Shown here: piece by piece, positions 1 to 11,951 of the stretch
Numbering within the stretch: the stretch's first letter is position 1
Layout of the letters: every line of letters begins with the position of its first letter
Assembly: GCA_963556145.1 (NCBI GenBank)
Contig: OY744472.1
Coordinates: 3,286,001 to 3,350,000, forward strand
DNA: 64,000 bases
Direction: 5' to 3'
Origin: Hygrocybe punicea
Lineage: Eukaryota; Basidiomycota; Agaricomycetes; Agaricales; Hygrophoraceae
Notes under the pieces: model-generated
The model's input: the letters and a program-made list of their open reading frames with translations, nothing else
What the model was told of the DNA's origin: nothing
Databases searched by the model: none
Translations under genes and position numbers: made by a program

Positions 1-20
1 CATCGCCCATCACACCATTA

Positions 21-656
21 ATGAGTGGTTCACCTGCCGCCACACCTCCTCCTGAACCTAGCCCCTCCAGTGCTGTTCCCACGCAGCGTCCTTTGCTACG
101 CACACCTGCACGAGGCCGTGGTGGTCCCACACCCCCACATGGCCCCCCTCGTGCAGGTGGACGACGACCCCATTCAGAACTCGAGCAACAAACCCCAGGT
201 GGAAATCTAGATAACATTTACATGGCTACTGTGGACATGATGGATCGGAAGAAGGAGCGTGAACATCAACGAATCATGAAGGATGCAGAGGTCAAAATCA
301 AGAAGTACAGAACAGAAAGTCTGCGACTACGTTACTCGACTTCGGCAATGGAGTGGGAGAAAGAGCATATGGAGATTCAGGCAAACAAGGCTCGTGAACA
401 GCAAGACGCCCAGGAGAATATCCTGAAGTTATACATCCAGTACGAGCATCTCCGCTCTCAAAACCAAGGCCAAACACCTGTTTCAAACCAAATGGTTGGA
501 TTTCCGCCCCCGCCTCCGCCCCTCCATACACTGGTTCCAAATCTGCAGTTAACGCCAGACCAACAGGGCCTTGATCTTACCGGAGCTGCAGGAACTTCTG
601 AGGGTGGTGATTTATATGGAGCGGATGAAAGCAGGCATTCTGGTGGGATGGGTTAA
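21..656 (+). CDS. Harbinger-associated accessory protein (partial?)
   Basis: This is an ORF of 211 codons from the first visible ATG. The frame stays open to the window edge, so the true protein is probably longer and may carry a DNA-binding Myb/SANT domain upstream that I cannot see. What is visible is a proline/serine-rich N-terminus, a charged helical segment at about residues 70-150 with likely coiled-coil character (starting MMDRKKEREHQ), and a proline-rich tail. Known context: PIF/Harbinger transposons encode such a partner, which brings the transposase to the nucleus and to element ends. The convergent transposase tail 180 bp downstream supports this reading. The role is inferred from position and composition, not from a recognised domain. 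Confidence 0.5.
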   Translation: MSGSPAATPPPEPSPSSAVPTQRPLLRTPARGRGGPTPPHGPPRAGGRRPHSELEQQTPGGNLDNIYMATVDMMDRKKEREHQRIMKDAEVKIKKYRTESLRLRYSTSAMEWEKEHMEIQANKAREQQDAQENILKLYIQYEHLRSQNQGQTPVSNQMVGFPPPPPPLHTLVPNLQLTPDQQGLDLTGAAGTSEGGDLYGADESRHSGGMG

Positions 657-837
657 ATTTGTTTTGTCTGCGTCGTGTACTATGTTTTTTTGTCTCTTTC
701 GGTCTCAATATACATGTTATAGCCAAAAAATCGCTATTGGGACGGTTAATCGTACAGAGGTATGTACATGTAGCGCGAAAAGGAGTGAAAAAAAAAATCA
801 GACGGTAAAAAAAGAAAACGCATGTTATAAATGAGAT

Positions 838-1068
838 TTACGTTGCCTGAGAAGGTGGAGGTGTGTATAGCCAACTGGACAGAAGTACGTTCAGTAAATT
901 TTCACGAAATACCGCCCCTGCCCGAGCAATCGGAGGGGCGGGAGCGCTATCATCATCATCATCGACATCTGCCATTGTGTCCCCATCCTCCTCACCATCC
1001 TCAGCATTGACCTGAACCGAACGGTTGTAGAAATCGTAACCCAGATCAGTGCTGTCATCGCCATCATG
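838..1068 (-). pseudogene. Harbinger transposase, C-terminal end
   Basis: On the minus strand, 76 codons run from the Helitron junction at 1068 to a TAA at 838-840. The sequence is aspartate-rich and then reads SAPAPPIARAG followed by VFRENLLNVLLSSW, which resembles the variable tail of fungal DDE_4 (Harbinger) transposases. It has no start because it is cut by the H1 5' end. The codon phase at 1068 matches the phase in which the transposase piece at 13745-15064 ends, so the two read as one ORF when joined. The acidic tail itself is not catalytic. Confidence 0.6.
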
Positions 1069-1369
1069 TTACGAGTTCTTTATCAAACCAGGACCAGTGA
1101 GGGTTCGTAATTAATTAATGTTCTATGATCGCCTATAGAGAAAATTTTTTTGGGCAAGAGATATGATTCTATTTCTGATACTGAAAAATTGGATACAGTT
1201 GGGGCCATGTGTGGACAAGCTTACATAAGCATCCAAATATGGGTTGTCATAAAAAAGACACATTACCTTCCAATTATATTCAAAATATTCGTACTAGTCT
1301 CAATTCTCATCAGAATCAGCTGAAAAGTGAACTGCTGACTAATGTAACCATTTCGGGTAAGGTGTGACA

Positions 1370-1460
1370 GTCACATGTGACCGCTCTAACCATATAAGGT
1401 AATTTCTCATAGTATATACCAAATTTTGTGCTGATCATAATGGTGACAGTCACATGTGAC
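1370..1460. repeat. Two E-box palindromes in the H1 leader
   Basis: The 12-bp palindrome GTCACATGTGAC occurs at 1370-1381 and 1449-1460, each inside a longer repeat ending CTAACNATATAAGG, with 79 bp spacing. The same motif occurs in the H2 leader and in both nested elements. It contains overlapping CANNTG (E-box) cores, so it could bind a bHLH factor or an element-encoded protein. That role is inference. Confidence 0.7.
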
Positions 1461-1567
1461 CAGTCTAACTATATAAGGCAATTTTTCATAATATATGCCA
1501 AATTTCATACTGATCATCATAAACTTCATCGCATCTAAAAAATCTAATTATATATTGTAATAACATA

Positions 1568-4022
1568 CACATTAGGAGTTCCAACCTTTAGTTGAGAACT
1601 AAAGTGATTTCTAAAGTTAGCAGAAAAATATAATCTTTAGATTTACATTTAGGCCTAGCCTAAATATTAAATTTAAGTCATGAATAAATACAAATCTAAA
1701 TCATTTATTTATTTTCATCTTTAGGTAATTCTTTCAATCAAAATAATTATCCGATCTAAATTGTAAGGGGAAAGCATAATTTAGTTTCAAGTTTACTCAA
1801 AATTTCTAGTCCAAATTTAGGCATCACTTAAAGGCAGACCAAAATTAAAACTTTTGGTAGGATTAAAATAATAAATTTAATAGTTATCAAAATATAAGAT
1901 TTCAGCAGCTATTTAAATTCAAAGTTGCCATCAGATCTAAAGCTATTGCCCGCGCCATCGCCCGCCCGTTGCCCACTCATCGCCCGCCCACCACCCACCC
2001 ATTGGTCATCATTGTTCTGTGGGCTTTGAGGGCGTCCTACTATTCACCGACATTAATCGGCGCGGCACCAGGCAGGGCCTAGGTGATGGCAGAGGCAGGG
2101 AGCCTTGATGGCGTGGGCGAGGGAGATGGCATGGGCAAGGAGATGGGTATGATGGCGTGGGACGCAGCCCACCATCGTCCACCCGTTGTCCATCCATCGT
2201 CCGCCCATCTCCCAATGGACCAAATCATATGACCTCACGAGCCCAGCTCCAACATCAATTGACGTGGTGGTGGGATTTGTGAGGTGATGACAGAGGTAGG
2301 GGATGGTGGGCAATAGGGGCGGGTGAGGGAGATGGCGTGGGGTGTGGGCGAGGGAGATGGCGTGAGCAGGGGAGATGATGGTGGCAGGGAGACGGCGTGG
2401 GCGACAAGGGAGATGATGTGGGGTGTGGGCGAGGGAGAGGGAGAGGGAGATGATGGGATGGGAGAGCGGGGAAGGGAGATGGCGTGGGCACGATGCGATG
2501 GGAGGCCGGGGAGAGGGCGTAAGCGGTGGGGGTGGCGTGGGCGACAAGGGTGAGGGGGATGACGTGGGGTGCGGGCGAGGGAGGTGGCATTTGGCGTAGG
2601 CAGGCATAGGCAGGTGATGTGGCGTGGACGAGGGAGATGGTGTGGATGAGGGAGATGGCATGGACGAGGGAGATGGCATGGGCGGGGAGACAGGGTGGAT
2701 GTGAGGGCGATGGGCACGGGCGATGGGATGGGCGGCGGAGGTGGCCCGGGTGGCGATGGGAGCGAGGGCGATGGAGATGGGCGATGGAGATGGGCGTCAT
2801 GCGTGGGCAGGGGGAGGTCGTAGGAGGTCGTCGTCATCGTCCTGCCACTGCTCAGCGGCTACTTCACTTGTGATGGTGATGGCAGTGGTGGTGGTGATAC
2901 TGCCGTCACCATCGTCGTCTTGCTGCTGCCGGATGGTGGTGGAGATCTTGTCGCCATTCCGTGGGGCCGTTGCCGTCGTCGTCGGCATCGTCGTCATCCA
3001 TCGTCGTGGTGGTGGTATTAGTGGTTGAGGAAGTGATGGTGGTGGTGAAGGTGGTGGTGAATGCCACTGCCGTCGTCCCCTCGCTGGCCGGTATTCATAC
3101 TCAACGGCAGCGGTCGTGGTTGTGGTTGTGATCCACTGGGCCCTCATTATCGTTGCCGCCGTTGGATTAATTGGGGCGATGGGTGGGAGGGAGGTATGGT
3201 CGGCGATGGCTGGGCGATGAGCGCGCCCGATACCTGACACCCCCGTTCTGCCGCCGCCATCGTCGTCGTCGCCTTGCTGCTGCCTGTTGGCAGTGGAGGT
3301 CGTCGCCGTCATCTGGCTGTGGTGGGGTGGTGGTGCCGCCACCGATACCGCCGTCTTTGTCGTCCTCATCGCCGTCCTTGTCTGCGTCGTGACTGTCATC
3401 CATCATCCGTCATCGTCATCGCCACCACTCCTCCGGCCTCGCTGGTGATGACCGTCGTTGTCAGTATCGTTGTTTTTCTTGTTGTCTTCGTAGTTGTTGT
3501 TGTTGTGACTTGTGACTGAACTAGCACTTACCCGATCCGGACCCGTCAAAGACGATGGCATTGTCTTATCTTAACGTGCACGTGGGCAGCGAGTGGCGAT
3601 GGGTTGGCGATGAGTGGGCGATGAGTGGGCGATGGGAGTGTACAATCACTTTAGTTCTGACGGAATCTTAACTTTTGATAACTCCCAAAATGGTACATTT
3701 TGATACCCAATAAATTAAATATTTTAATTTCATTCAAATTATAACTTTCAGTTTGTCTTTAAGTGATGCCTGAATGTGGACTAGCAAACCAGAGTAAACT
3801 CAAATCTAAATTATACTTTCCCTCCACACTTTAGCACTGATTATTATTTTGATTGCAGGACTAATCTAAAGGCAAGAGAAAAGAATTAATTTAGACATTT
3901 ATTTATTCGTGACTTAAATTCAATATTTAGATTTGGCCCAAATGTAAATCCAAAGATTATATTTTGCTGCTAACTTTAGAAATAACTTTAGATCCCCACT
4001 AAATGTTGAAATTCCTGATGTG
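1568..4022. mobile_element. Fold-back element with long inverted repeats
   Basis: The sequence at 1568-1945 is repeated in inverted, imperfect form at about 3647-4022 (outer ends CACATTAGGAGTTCC and GGAATTCCTGATGTG). The pair encloses about 1.7 kb of GC-rich simple repeat. It is flanked by ATA at 1565-1567 and 4023-4025, a plausible 3-bp target duplication. The Helitron leader continues on both sides and aligns with the uninterrupted H2 leader near 26860, so this is an insertion. No transposase is visible. A 3-bp duplication would suit a Harbinger-mobilised element, but the superfamily is uncertain. Confidence 0.75.
1946..3646. repeat. GC-rich low-complexity core of the fold-back element
   Basis: From 1946 to about 2860 the plus strand is built from variants of GGGCGAGGGAGATGGCGTGG. 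From about 2810 to 3530 it changes to GTCGTC/CATCGT-type triplets, then returns to GGGCGATGAGT units. Long ORFs exist in all frames but are proline/histidine or arginine/glycine monotony produced by the repeats, so I call no gene. Confidence 0.8.
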
Positions 4023-4377
4023 ATATATTTCATCAGATGTTTGAGTTTATATAGTGTTATTTGAGCTTTAGTAAACAAATACAAATAGATATAAACAAAG
4101 ACAAATAATGTGCTCTTCTATAAATATTATCACTAGACATTTGTGAGTGATGTTTCAACTTGACCATATAACAAACAAATACAAATAAACAAACCCAATA
4201 TGGTTAGATCACTTTGTATTTCAATTTTGGTTTTGGTCAAATTTCTTATGTAATCATGATTATGTAATCATTAGTCAGATCACCATTTGAGACTTTGAAC
4301 CTTATTGCACTTTTGCCTCTTGAACCTGAACCACAACCTTCCCCATTTGGTGTGTTAAGTCCGCGTTTTTTGACCTT

Positions 4378-5060
4378 TTTGGCTCGTTTAAGCTCAGTTT
4401 TCCATATTTAGACTCCGAAAAAATGTTTTCTGGATCAGGTGATGTGCCCAGACCATTCAGGGTCCGATGCTGACATAAGCTTTCCTTTTTTAGACATAAA
4501 ACTCAAAAATTCTTCGGATTTTTGTGCTTTTTATTTCCTGTGGCTCTGTTTTATTTCCTGGACCACTGGTAATGTCTTCAATTGGTATATCCTGTTGTTT
4601 GTTAACATAATCTATCATTTTACAGCCCATCTCCCTTTCAATTTTCAAAGTATGTGTAAATTTTGCATTTTTTCATCTTTTTGGCTTGTTTAAGCTCATT
4701 TTTCCATATTCAGACTCCGAAAAAAAGCGATTTGGATCAGGTGATGTACCTGCACCATTCAGGGTCCAATGCTGACATAATATTTCCTTTTATAGACAAA
4801 AAAGTCGAAATTTCTTCAATTTTTTGTGCTTTTTCTTTTTTCTGGCTCTGTTTTGTATCTTGGAGCACTGGTAATGTCTTTTATTGGTGTAAATTATCAT
4901 TGGTTGACATAATCTATCATTTGATAGCCAATCTCACTGTCAACGTTCAAAGTATGTGGAAATTTCGCATTTTTTCACCTTTTTAGATTGTATAAGCTCA
5001 CTTTTTAACCTACAGGTTTGCAGTGGATCTTTTCTGGCTCAGGTATGAATCTATTACCAT
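4378..5060 (+). repeat. ~300-bp tandem repeat in the Helitron A leader
   Basis: A unit of about 302 bp starting near GTTTAAGCTCA occurs at about 4378-4680 and 4681-4983, with a short partial third copy up to about 5060. The same two-unit array lies just upstream of the coding region in H2 (about 25880-26510, inverted). Its fixed position 5' of the ORF suggests a promoter or untranslated leader. I see no convincing gene in it. Confidence 0.65.
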
Positions 5061-5165
5061 CTATGATCAAATGTTTACATATTATATTTATTTATAGGCC
5101 TAAAATGCAAAATTGTGTGGATTTTTTCGATTTTTACTGCTCTTTGTGCTGGAATTTGTATTGGT

Positions 5166-8100
5166 ATGTTGTTTATTCATCTTCTCCAGATATATTTGAC
5201 ATATCCATATTATCATCCAGCTTTTATTTTCAAAAAAACTATAAACCTATTCACAAAAATGTTAAAAATGTCATCATTGTCACAATGTCTTATGATTTTT
5301 ATCATTGCAATGTTTTGGGCACAATGTGCTGTCACTGGGATTGGCCTTGTGCCTCCTGCAAGTGTCATACAAACCGTCCATGTCACACCAACTGTCTCTG
5401 TCATACCAAATGTCACTCTATGCCCAGTTACTTTGAATTTTTACAAAGACAATTTGCCAAGGCATGAAAATTCCACTTATTTACCAAGTTTAGTCTCTGT
5501 TAATCAAATTGGTCTCCAGTCCACCTCTTCTTTCACATCACAAATCCCTGAAAAATTCACAAGTGTCCACAACAGTATTGAATTTGTTCTATCTAGTTCT
5601 CAATTAACTCATACCTCTTTTCTATTTGAACTATATGCCAGAGTTATCTTAAACATGTTTGATTTGCTTACTGTGTATCATTGTACAACTAGCATGGCTA
5701 ATAAATGCATGTATATTAAGTTGAAACTTCAACAGAATGTGTTCAGAAAACATGACTTCAGAGCTTACTTGAAATATGTTACAAAACAACCTCTATTAGT
5801 CAATGGGGCAATTGTACTATTTTTCTTGGTTCTGCATCATTTTCTAGCTTGTCAAGTGTCTGCATACTATATTTGTAATAAAACTTCGAAATTATTTGAC
5901 ATTTTCAAGTCTGACAATATATCTTTCAGTGCTAACATTCATATTGACTGTATTGGTGGAGGCAAAGCACATGTATTCTCAGTTCAAGAACTAATGCCTG
6001 CTTCAATCAATGACAATGCTAGTATGGATACAGCCAAGTGTAAATTCTACTCTTACATGACAAAAAATGAAGCACACTCTCTGGAATTATCTGAGAAGTC
6101 ATTCATAATTGTAAATCACCCATTTGAACTGTTGATTCCAAAGTTGACCATTGCAAACTTGAAGGTGATTGCAGCTAGTCATAGCATTCATGTTCACTCA
6201 AAAATGAATCATGCATCAATTCAAAATGCAATTCAGACTCATGTGTGCTGCAACTGCCCTGAATTTTTATCTGTCTTTGAATACATTGAATTTGTTGATA
6301 AAGAAGCAATTGCAATTCACAAGAAAACCTTGAACATCAGAGCAGTCAATAAGTTTAAAGCACAACATCCTGACAAACATGCAAAACAAAATCTGACTGC
6401 TGTACAAAAATTTCATAATGAAAACCCTGACAAGCATGCTAAACAAAATCTAGCAGCTGTACAGAAATTTCATCTGGAAAATCCTGATAAGCATGTTATG
6501 CAAAACCTTGCAGCTGTGCAGAAATTCCATCTAGAACATCCTGAGAAGCATGCAACACAAAACCTTGCAGCTGTTACCAAATTCAAAGTTGATCATAATG
6601 AAATGCATCTACAACACACACTAAATGCAGTTAGAAGACATACCATAAATCACACTGAGCAGCATGCACAAATAAATCAGATCACTGTTCAAACATACAG
6701 AGACAATATACAATTCCCTCCAGTTCCACCTTCGGCAAAATTGCAACACACTATTATTTCAGGGTTTTGTAGTGATACCTCTGCAAACAATTTCATTGAA
6801 TCTGGTTGTGCTGTCTGTGGAAGATTGACTCCAGTCTCTCAATTGCAAAGCTACACAGACTTGAATTTGAGTTGTTTGAAACAAGCTGGTATAACACAAA
6901 AAGAGCGCTTCTCAGTAAATGATCCCATAGAATCTACAGATGGCCCTGTAATCATTGATGACTTGCTTGACATTTGCAAAAAGTGTTGCAAGTCATTGTC
7001 CAAAGGCAAATGTCCAACTATGTCACTTGCAAATGGCTTATGGCTTGGTAAAGTTCCAGAACAATTGAGCAACTTGTCTTATGCTGAGCAACTGTTAATT
7101 GCTAGAGTGAGACATAATAGATGTATAGTTCGAGTTTCATCTGGAATGCACAAAATGAGAGCCAATGCCATCACATTTGCTAATCCAACTCCAAAGATTT
7201 ATGACATCTTGCCTGCACCTATTGATGAGTTGGATGAAGTGCTAGCATTTATTTATACTGGACCATGTAAGCCTACAAAATCTGATTTTGAGCGTACACC
7301 ATTGCTTGTTAGAAGAAATAAAGTTGCAATTGCATTAAACTGGTTGAAACTCAATCACTGTGACTATTTTGACTTGGGAATTTCAGAAGATAACTTGAAT
7401 CAATACCCTGAGAATGATATACCAGTTGTGGTAGAGTACAGGCAATCATTTGTTAACAAAAACCCAGAAGCTACTGCTGTCAATGACATGGAAGAAGAAG
7501 AAGGAACTGAGACTGGCATATGTCCATTTGTTGTTCATGGTCTGACTGGTGAAGAGTACTCAACCAAAAGCATCAAAGCCATCAAAGCAATTGCCCTAAA
7601 ACATCTGATGGATAATAAAAAGATCCTGGCAATTGGTCATGAGAGTGATCCACAGTCCATCTATAACAATCCTCAGCTATTCCCTCAAATGATGCCATGG
7701 CTGTTTCCCTATGGACTTGGTGGAATTGGCAATTCTCTGATTCAAGGCAAAATTTCTGAAATTAAACATAAGAGACATTTATTGATGTATTATGACAAGA
7801 GATTTCAAAAAGATCCACACTTTCCTTTGATTGCATTCAACCATGAGCAGATAAAAGAGTCTACCACAGCTGGCCATTTATTAGCTGAAAAAGCAAAATT
7901 TGAACACATTTCACAAAGATTAATGGATGTTGATCTTGGAGTTTTGAATAACATTGCTAGAAAAATGGAAGATGGTGAACATGTCATTCCAGAAACTGAT
8001 GAAGAGAAACTTTGCTTCCAATTAATTAAAGATATTGATCATGTAGGAAGTCATGTCAAAGAATCACTCACAAGCAAGAAATATATGAGAAATGAAGTAT

Positions 8101-8413
8101 GGTCTCTGATGTCCTTTGTGGGTGCACCTTCCTGGTTCATCACATTTTCACCTGCAGATAACATGCATCCACTGTCTTTATATTTTGCTGATACCAAGGA
8201 AACCTTTACACCAGAACTTAGAGGATATGATGAGCACTACAGACTTATTGCAGAAAACCCAGTGGCTGGTGCTAGATTCTTTCACTTTATGGTAGAACTA
8301 TTTATCAAACATGTCCTGGGAGTTGGTTCAAAGCATTCTGGCTTTTATGGTGACACCAAGGCATACTATGGCACAGTGGAGCAACAAGGATGTCTCACTC
8401 TGCACATGCACAT
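5166..8413 (+). pseudogene. Helitron Rep-helicase, N-terminal part (H1)
   Basis: The frame is open from 5115, but that codon is GTG; the first ATG is 5166. In order: several hydrophobic, membrane-like segments (to about nt 5900); a conserved GGGKAHVF motif near 5957; five to six tandem 19-residue repeats (KF..ENPDKHAKQNLAAVQ) at about 6346-6590; a CxxC-bearing segment; DUF6570 at about 7080-7480 (core RVRHNRCIVRVSSGMHKMRA); and the start of Helitron_like_N, ending at the HUH motif HMH (8403-8411). The solo LTR cuts the gene immediately after this metal-binding motif. Removing LTR plus target duplication restores the frame. The complete protein would nick DNA at the element end and start rolling-circle transposition. 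Confidence 0.8.
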
Positions 8414-9022
8414 TGTAGAGGCTCCGGGCCCTCTAGACCCGAATCCTCTTCATATCCCACTTCGTCCCCGTCCATTCCCATTCACGTATCATCGATTCTG
8501 CCCGTTTCCGGTCCTTTCCGTCGATTCCGCTCCGGATTCCGCCTCCGGAAGCGTTCATACTCAAGATGCGATGTCTCTAATGACCCGGAATCAGTACGTA
8601 TATAGTTACATATGATATATCTTCGTTTCCCGTTACTTAGTACATAGCATCATTCCTCCTATACTCCGCTCCACTCCTCTCCTATCAGTTACAGCCTTCG
8701 GTTGTAATACATAGTTACTAGAGCACAGGATCTCTCCCAGTAGTATAAAAGATGTACCCTTTATACTACAACTATATCATATCCCATCATAGAGAAAATA
8801 CAGGTTATCGCTCCCCTTCAGTTCTATTTCTTAGTCCTCCCTTCGTATCGTCTCCATATTAGTCTTCGTAACTCCACTCCCTACACTTCCCCTCTGATCC
8901 AGAACCCCTGGATTCGGGTTGGATTGACTAGACTATAGACACTAAACTCCTCTGATCACTTCTTAGCTGATCACCACTTTCGTAGATTCCCATTCGGGTC
9001 TACAACCGAACTCGCCGTCACA
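8414..9022 (+). mobile_element. Solo LTR, 609 bp
   Basis: The insert begins TGTAGAGGCTCC and ends GTCACA, so it is bounded by TG...CA. It is flanked by ACAT at 8410-8413 and 9023-9026. It interrupts the Helitron ORF exactly between two codon halves that are contiguous in H2. A TATAAAAGATG box lies near 8750, which fits a plus-strand LTR promoter. No internal retroelement sequence remains, as expected after LTR-LTR recombination. A Gypsy origin is a guess. Confidence 0.85.
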
Positions 9023-11951
9023 ACATGCTACTATGGCTCAAGGGATGTCTGTCACCTCAGGAAATCAGAGATAGAATAATGGATTCAAATTCAGATTTCC
9101 AACAAGCTTTCGTTCAGTACCTAGAAAGGGTGCACATTGGTGAATTCATGACTGGAACAATGGATGAAGTTAAAGCTAAAGTAAACCAGCAATCGGAACA
9201 GGCAGACTGTAAGGATCCCACTCAGACTCTGCCTGAAGCACCCTCACCTATGTGTACAAATAAGCATGATGTGAACAGTGACATCAATTGCAATGATTGC
9301 AAACAAATTAATTCATGGTGGAAGAGATTTGAAAACACTGTTGATCATTTGATCCTATGCTCCAATGTTCATAATTGTGGCAGAAATAGTTCAAACAATG
9401 AGAAAGTCCAGAGAAAAGACAGACCCAGGTGCATGAACAAACATGATAAATGCAAAGCTAGATTTCCCAGACCTTTGTTTGAATCAACACAAGTAGATCC
9501 AAAAACTGGTGCATTGAATATGAAAAAGGGTGAAGCTTGGATCAATACGTTGACACCACTAGTGACATTTCTACTTCGCTGCAATTCTAATGTTACAAGC
9601 CTTCTTTCTGGTACTGCAATCAAAGCCATTGAGGCATATATCTCTGAATATATTACAAAACCTGGATTGAAAACATATAGCATATTTGATACCATCAGAA
9701 GTGTGTTTGACAGAAACTCAGAAATGCTTGGAGGATCCATGAAAAGAAAAGACAAAGCTAGAAAACTCATCACCCAGATCATAAATGCTTTGACTGCAAA
9801 TCTTGAAATTGGTGGTCCAATGGCTTCAATGTATCTGCTTGGAAACCCTGACCATTACACCAGTCACAAATTCATTCCTGTTTATTGGAGAAACTATGTG
9901 AGAGAAGTCCAGAAAGTTTGGAATCCAGATGCAAATGATGACATGCAAGTTGACTCTGAAAAAGTAGTGTTGCACAATCAAAAGAGAAAATTCATAGGAC
10001 TATCTGCTGTGCATGACTATATTTACAGACCAGCTTATTATGAAGACATAAATTTATATGAATGGGTGCAGGGTGCAGAAAGAGTCAAGAGAAACATTCA
10101 AAAAGCTCATGATGAAATAAACAGTCATGATGAGTTAGATGTCTTGGAATCTGAGCCACAAACTGCAACTCACAAAAAAACTTCGAGATCTAATGTATCT
10201 ACCAGTAATGACTTGAGCATAGAATTTGATGATCTGAACATCAAAGATAATGACACCTTCATAGAATGTGATTCAGAGGACAATGACTCTGATAGCACTG
10301 AGCTGGTTCAAGAAGATACCAAGCTTTTTCTAGAAGATCACCCATTGTATGAAACACACTGCATAGAATTCAGTGAAAAGAAGAAGCATGTTGTTCCAAA
10401 CTTTGTTGGTGGTTCACTGCCCAGACGTGATAGAGGAGACAGAGAATATTATTGCACCACTATGCTCACTCTGTTCAAACCATGGAGATCTGGTCATGAC
10501 CTGAAAAGTGAACTGGAATCATGGGATGAAGCATTCACTGATTATGAATTTACCATTAGACAATTAGAGATTATGGACAACTTTAATCTGAGATATGAAT
10601 GCCTTGATGCTAGAGATGACTATTCTGCTCAGCTTAGACAAGGAGCAGTGTTAGATGGTACTTGTCCTCAATTTATGACTGCAGACATGATTTCACACTT
10701 GGATGATGACAACATTCAAAATGGTGGTGACTTTGGAGATGATAATTATGAGCAGGACAAAAACAATGCAGATTATGGCACTAACAGATATTCTGAGCTT
10801 GGTCAACATGGTAGACTGATCAAAGCTCAAATGGATGCCACTGAAAACATTGTCAGAAATATTGGTTGGCTTGATCCATGTCCAGATGGTTCTATTACTG
10901 TAAATTATGCTCCACTTGAAGTTGAAATGAATCAACCTGGTACTCAATGGAAACAACTGGTTCAAGAACAAAGACAAGATATATTGGATGAGAGAAATCA
11001 ACACATTCCTGCAAACTCAAAGTCTACTTCACACAAAACATATACTGATCCAAATGAAAATTATGTGATGATTGTGGACCAATCATACTTGATGCAAACA
11101 TTCAGAGCTGAAAATGCACAGCGACAAAAGCTAATTGATGCTACAGTTAGAAAATTCAGCTTGAACACTGAGCAGAAAAGAGCCTTTAGGATTATTGCAA
11201 ATCACACTTCGTCTCCCAGCAGTGACCAGTTGAAAATGAATATTGCTGGAATGGCTGGCACTGGAAAATCACAAGTCATCAAAGCAGTTGTTGATTTCTT
11301 TGACAATGTACATGAGTCTCACAGATTTGTTATTCTTGGTCCTACTGGTACATCTGCAGCTCTGCAAAATGGCTCAACTTATCACTACTTCCTGGGCATC
11401 AATCCAAACATGTCAAATAGAAATGAAGCACTGGGCATTGCTCAGCTCAAAGGTAGACTAGAAGGAGTTGACTATATTTTCATTGATGAAGTCTCAATGT
11501 TGTCTTGTCATGATCTCTACAAAATCAGTGTTAGACTGGCTAAAGCTTTGAGTATACATGACATCCCATTTGGTGGAATCAACATGATATTTGCTGGAGA
11601 CTTTGCTCAGTTACCACCAGTTGGAGGTGCATCATTGTACAGTGGAACAGTTGGCACTCAGATCACATCAGCCTTGACAACACACTCTCAGGAAACTGCC
11701 ATTGGAAAAGCACTCTGGCATCAAGTGACCACAGTGGTGATTCTCAGAGAAAACATGAGACAGAGGACCCAAACAGATGAGGATGCATTGTTCAGAACAG
11801 CCCTTGTCAACATGCGCTATGGCAAGTGTACTGCACAGGACATTCAATTTTTGAGAACCAGAATTGCAGGCAAACGTCCAGACCAGCCCAATGTTGCCTC
11901 AAAGAATTTTAGAAATGTTCCTATCATATGTGGCATTCACTCACAAAAGGA
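9023..11951 (+). pseudogene. Helitron Rep-helicase, Rep/helicase part (H1)
   Basis: This continues the frame of the 5166-8413 piece. It has the rest of the Rep domain with the two candidate catalytic tyrosines in AYISEYITKPG (Tyr codons 9637-9639 and 9649-9651). An acidic linker follows, then a PIF1-like helicase: Walker A GMAGTGKS at 11248-11271, motif II FIDEVSM near 11480, and GDFAQLPPVGG near 11600. It stops at SQKD, where the nested element begins. The continuation QINLLGC is now at 17421 on the other strand. From 9590 onward the sequence is essentially identical to H2, while upstream it differs by several percent of residues. Confidence 0.85.

Larger units (their letters stand above)
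1..1068. mobile_element. PIF/Harbinger element, left fragment
   Basis: This stretch holds a plus-strand accessory ORF and, on the minus strand, the C-terminal end of a DDE_4-type transposase, in convergent arrangement with about 180 bp between their ends. Harbinger elements are known to encode two proteins, a transposase and a Myb/SANT-like partner. The right edge is the 5' terminus of Helitron H1 at 1069. The other part of the transposase lies at 13745-15064 on the plus strand, and the two parts join exactly in frame (see the inversion finding). The outer terminal repeat lies beyond the left window edge, so I cannot define it. Confidence 0.65.

Noticed and set aside
2009..3519. Many overlapping ORFs of 70-208 codons on both strands
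   Set aside because: They are all low-complexity translations of GC-rich simple repeats inside the fold-back element, with no domain and equal openness in several frames.
9369..9782. Minus-strand ORFs mirrored at 20938-21351 (and 10693-11004 / 19716-20027)
   Set aside because: They are antisense shadows of the Helitron coding region, duplicated because the region itself is an inverted repeat.
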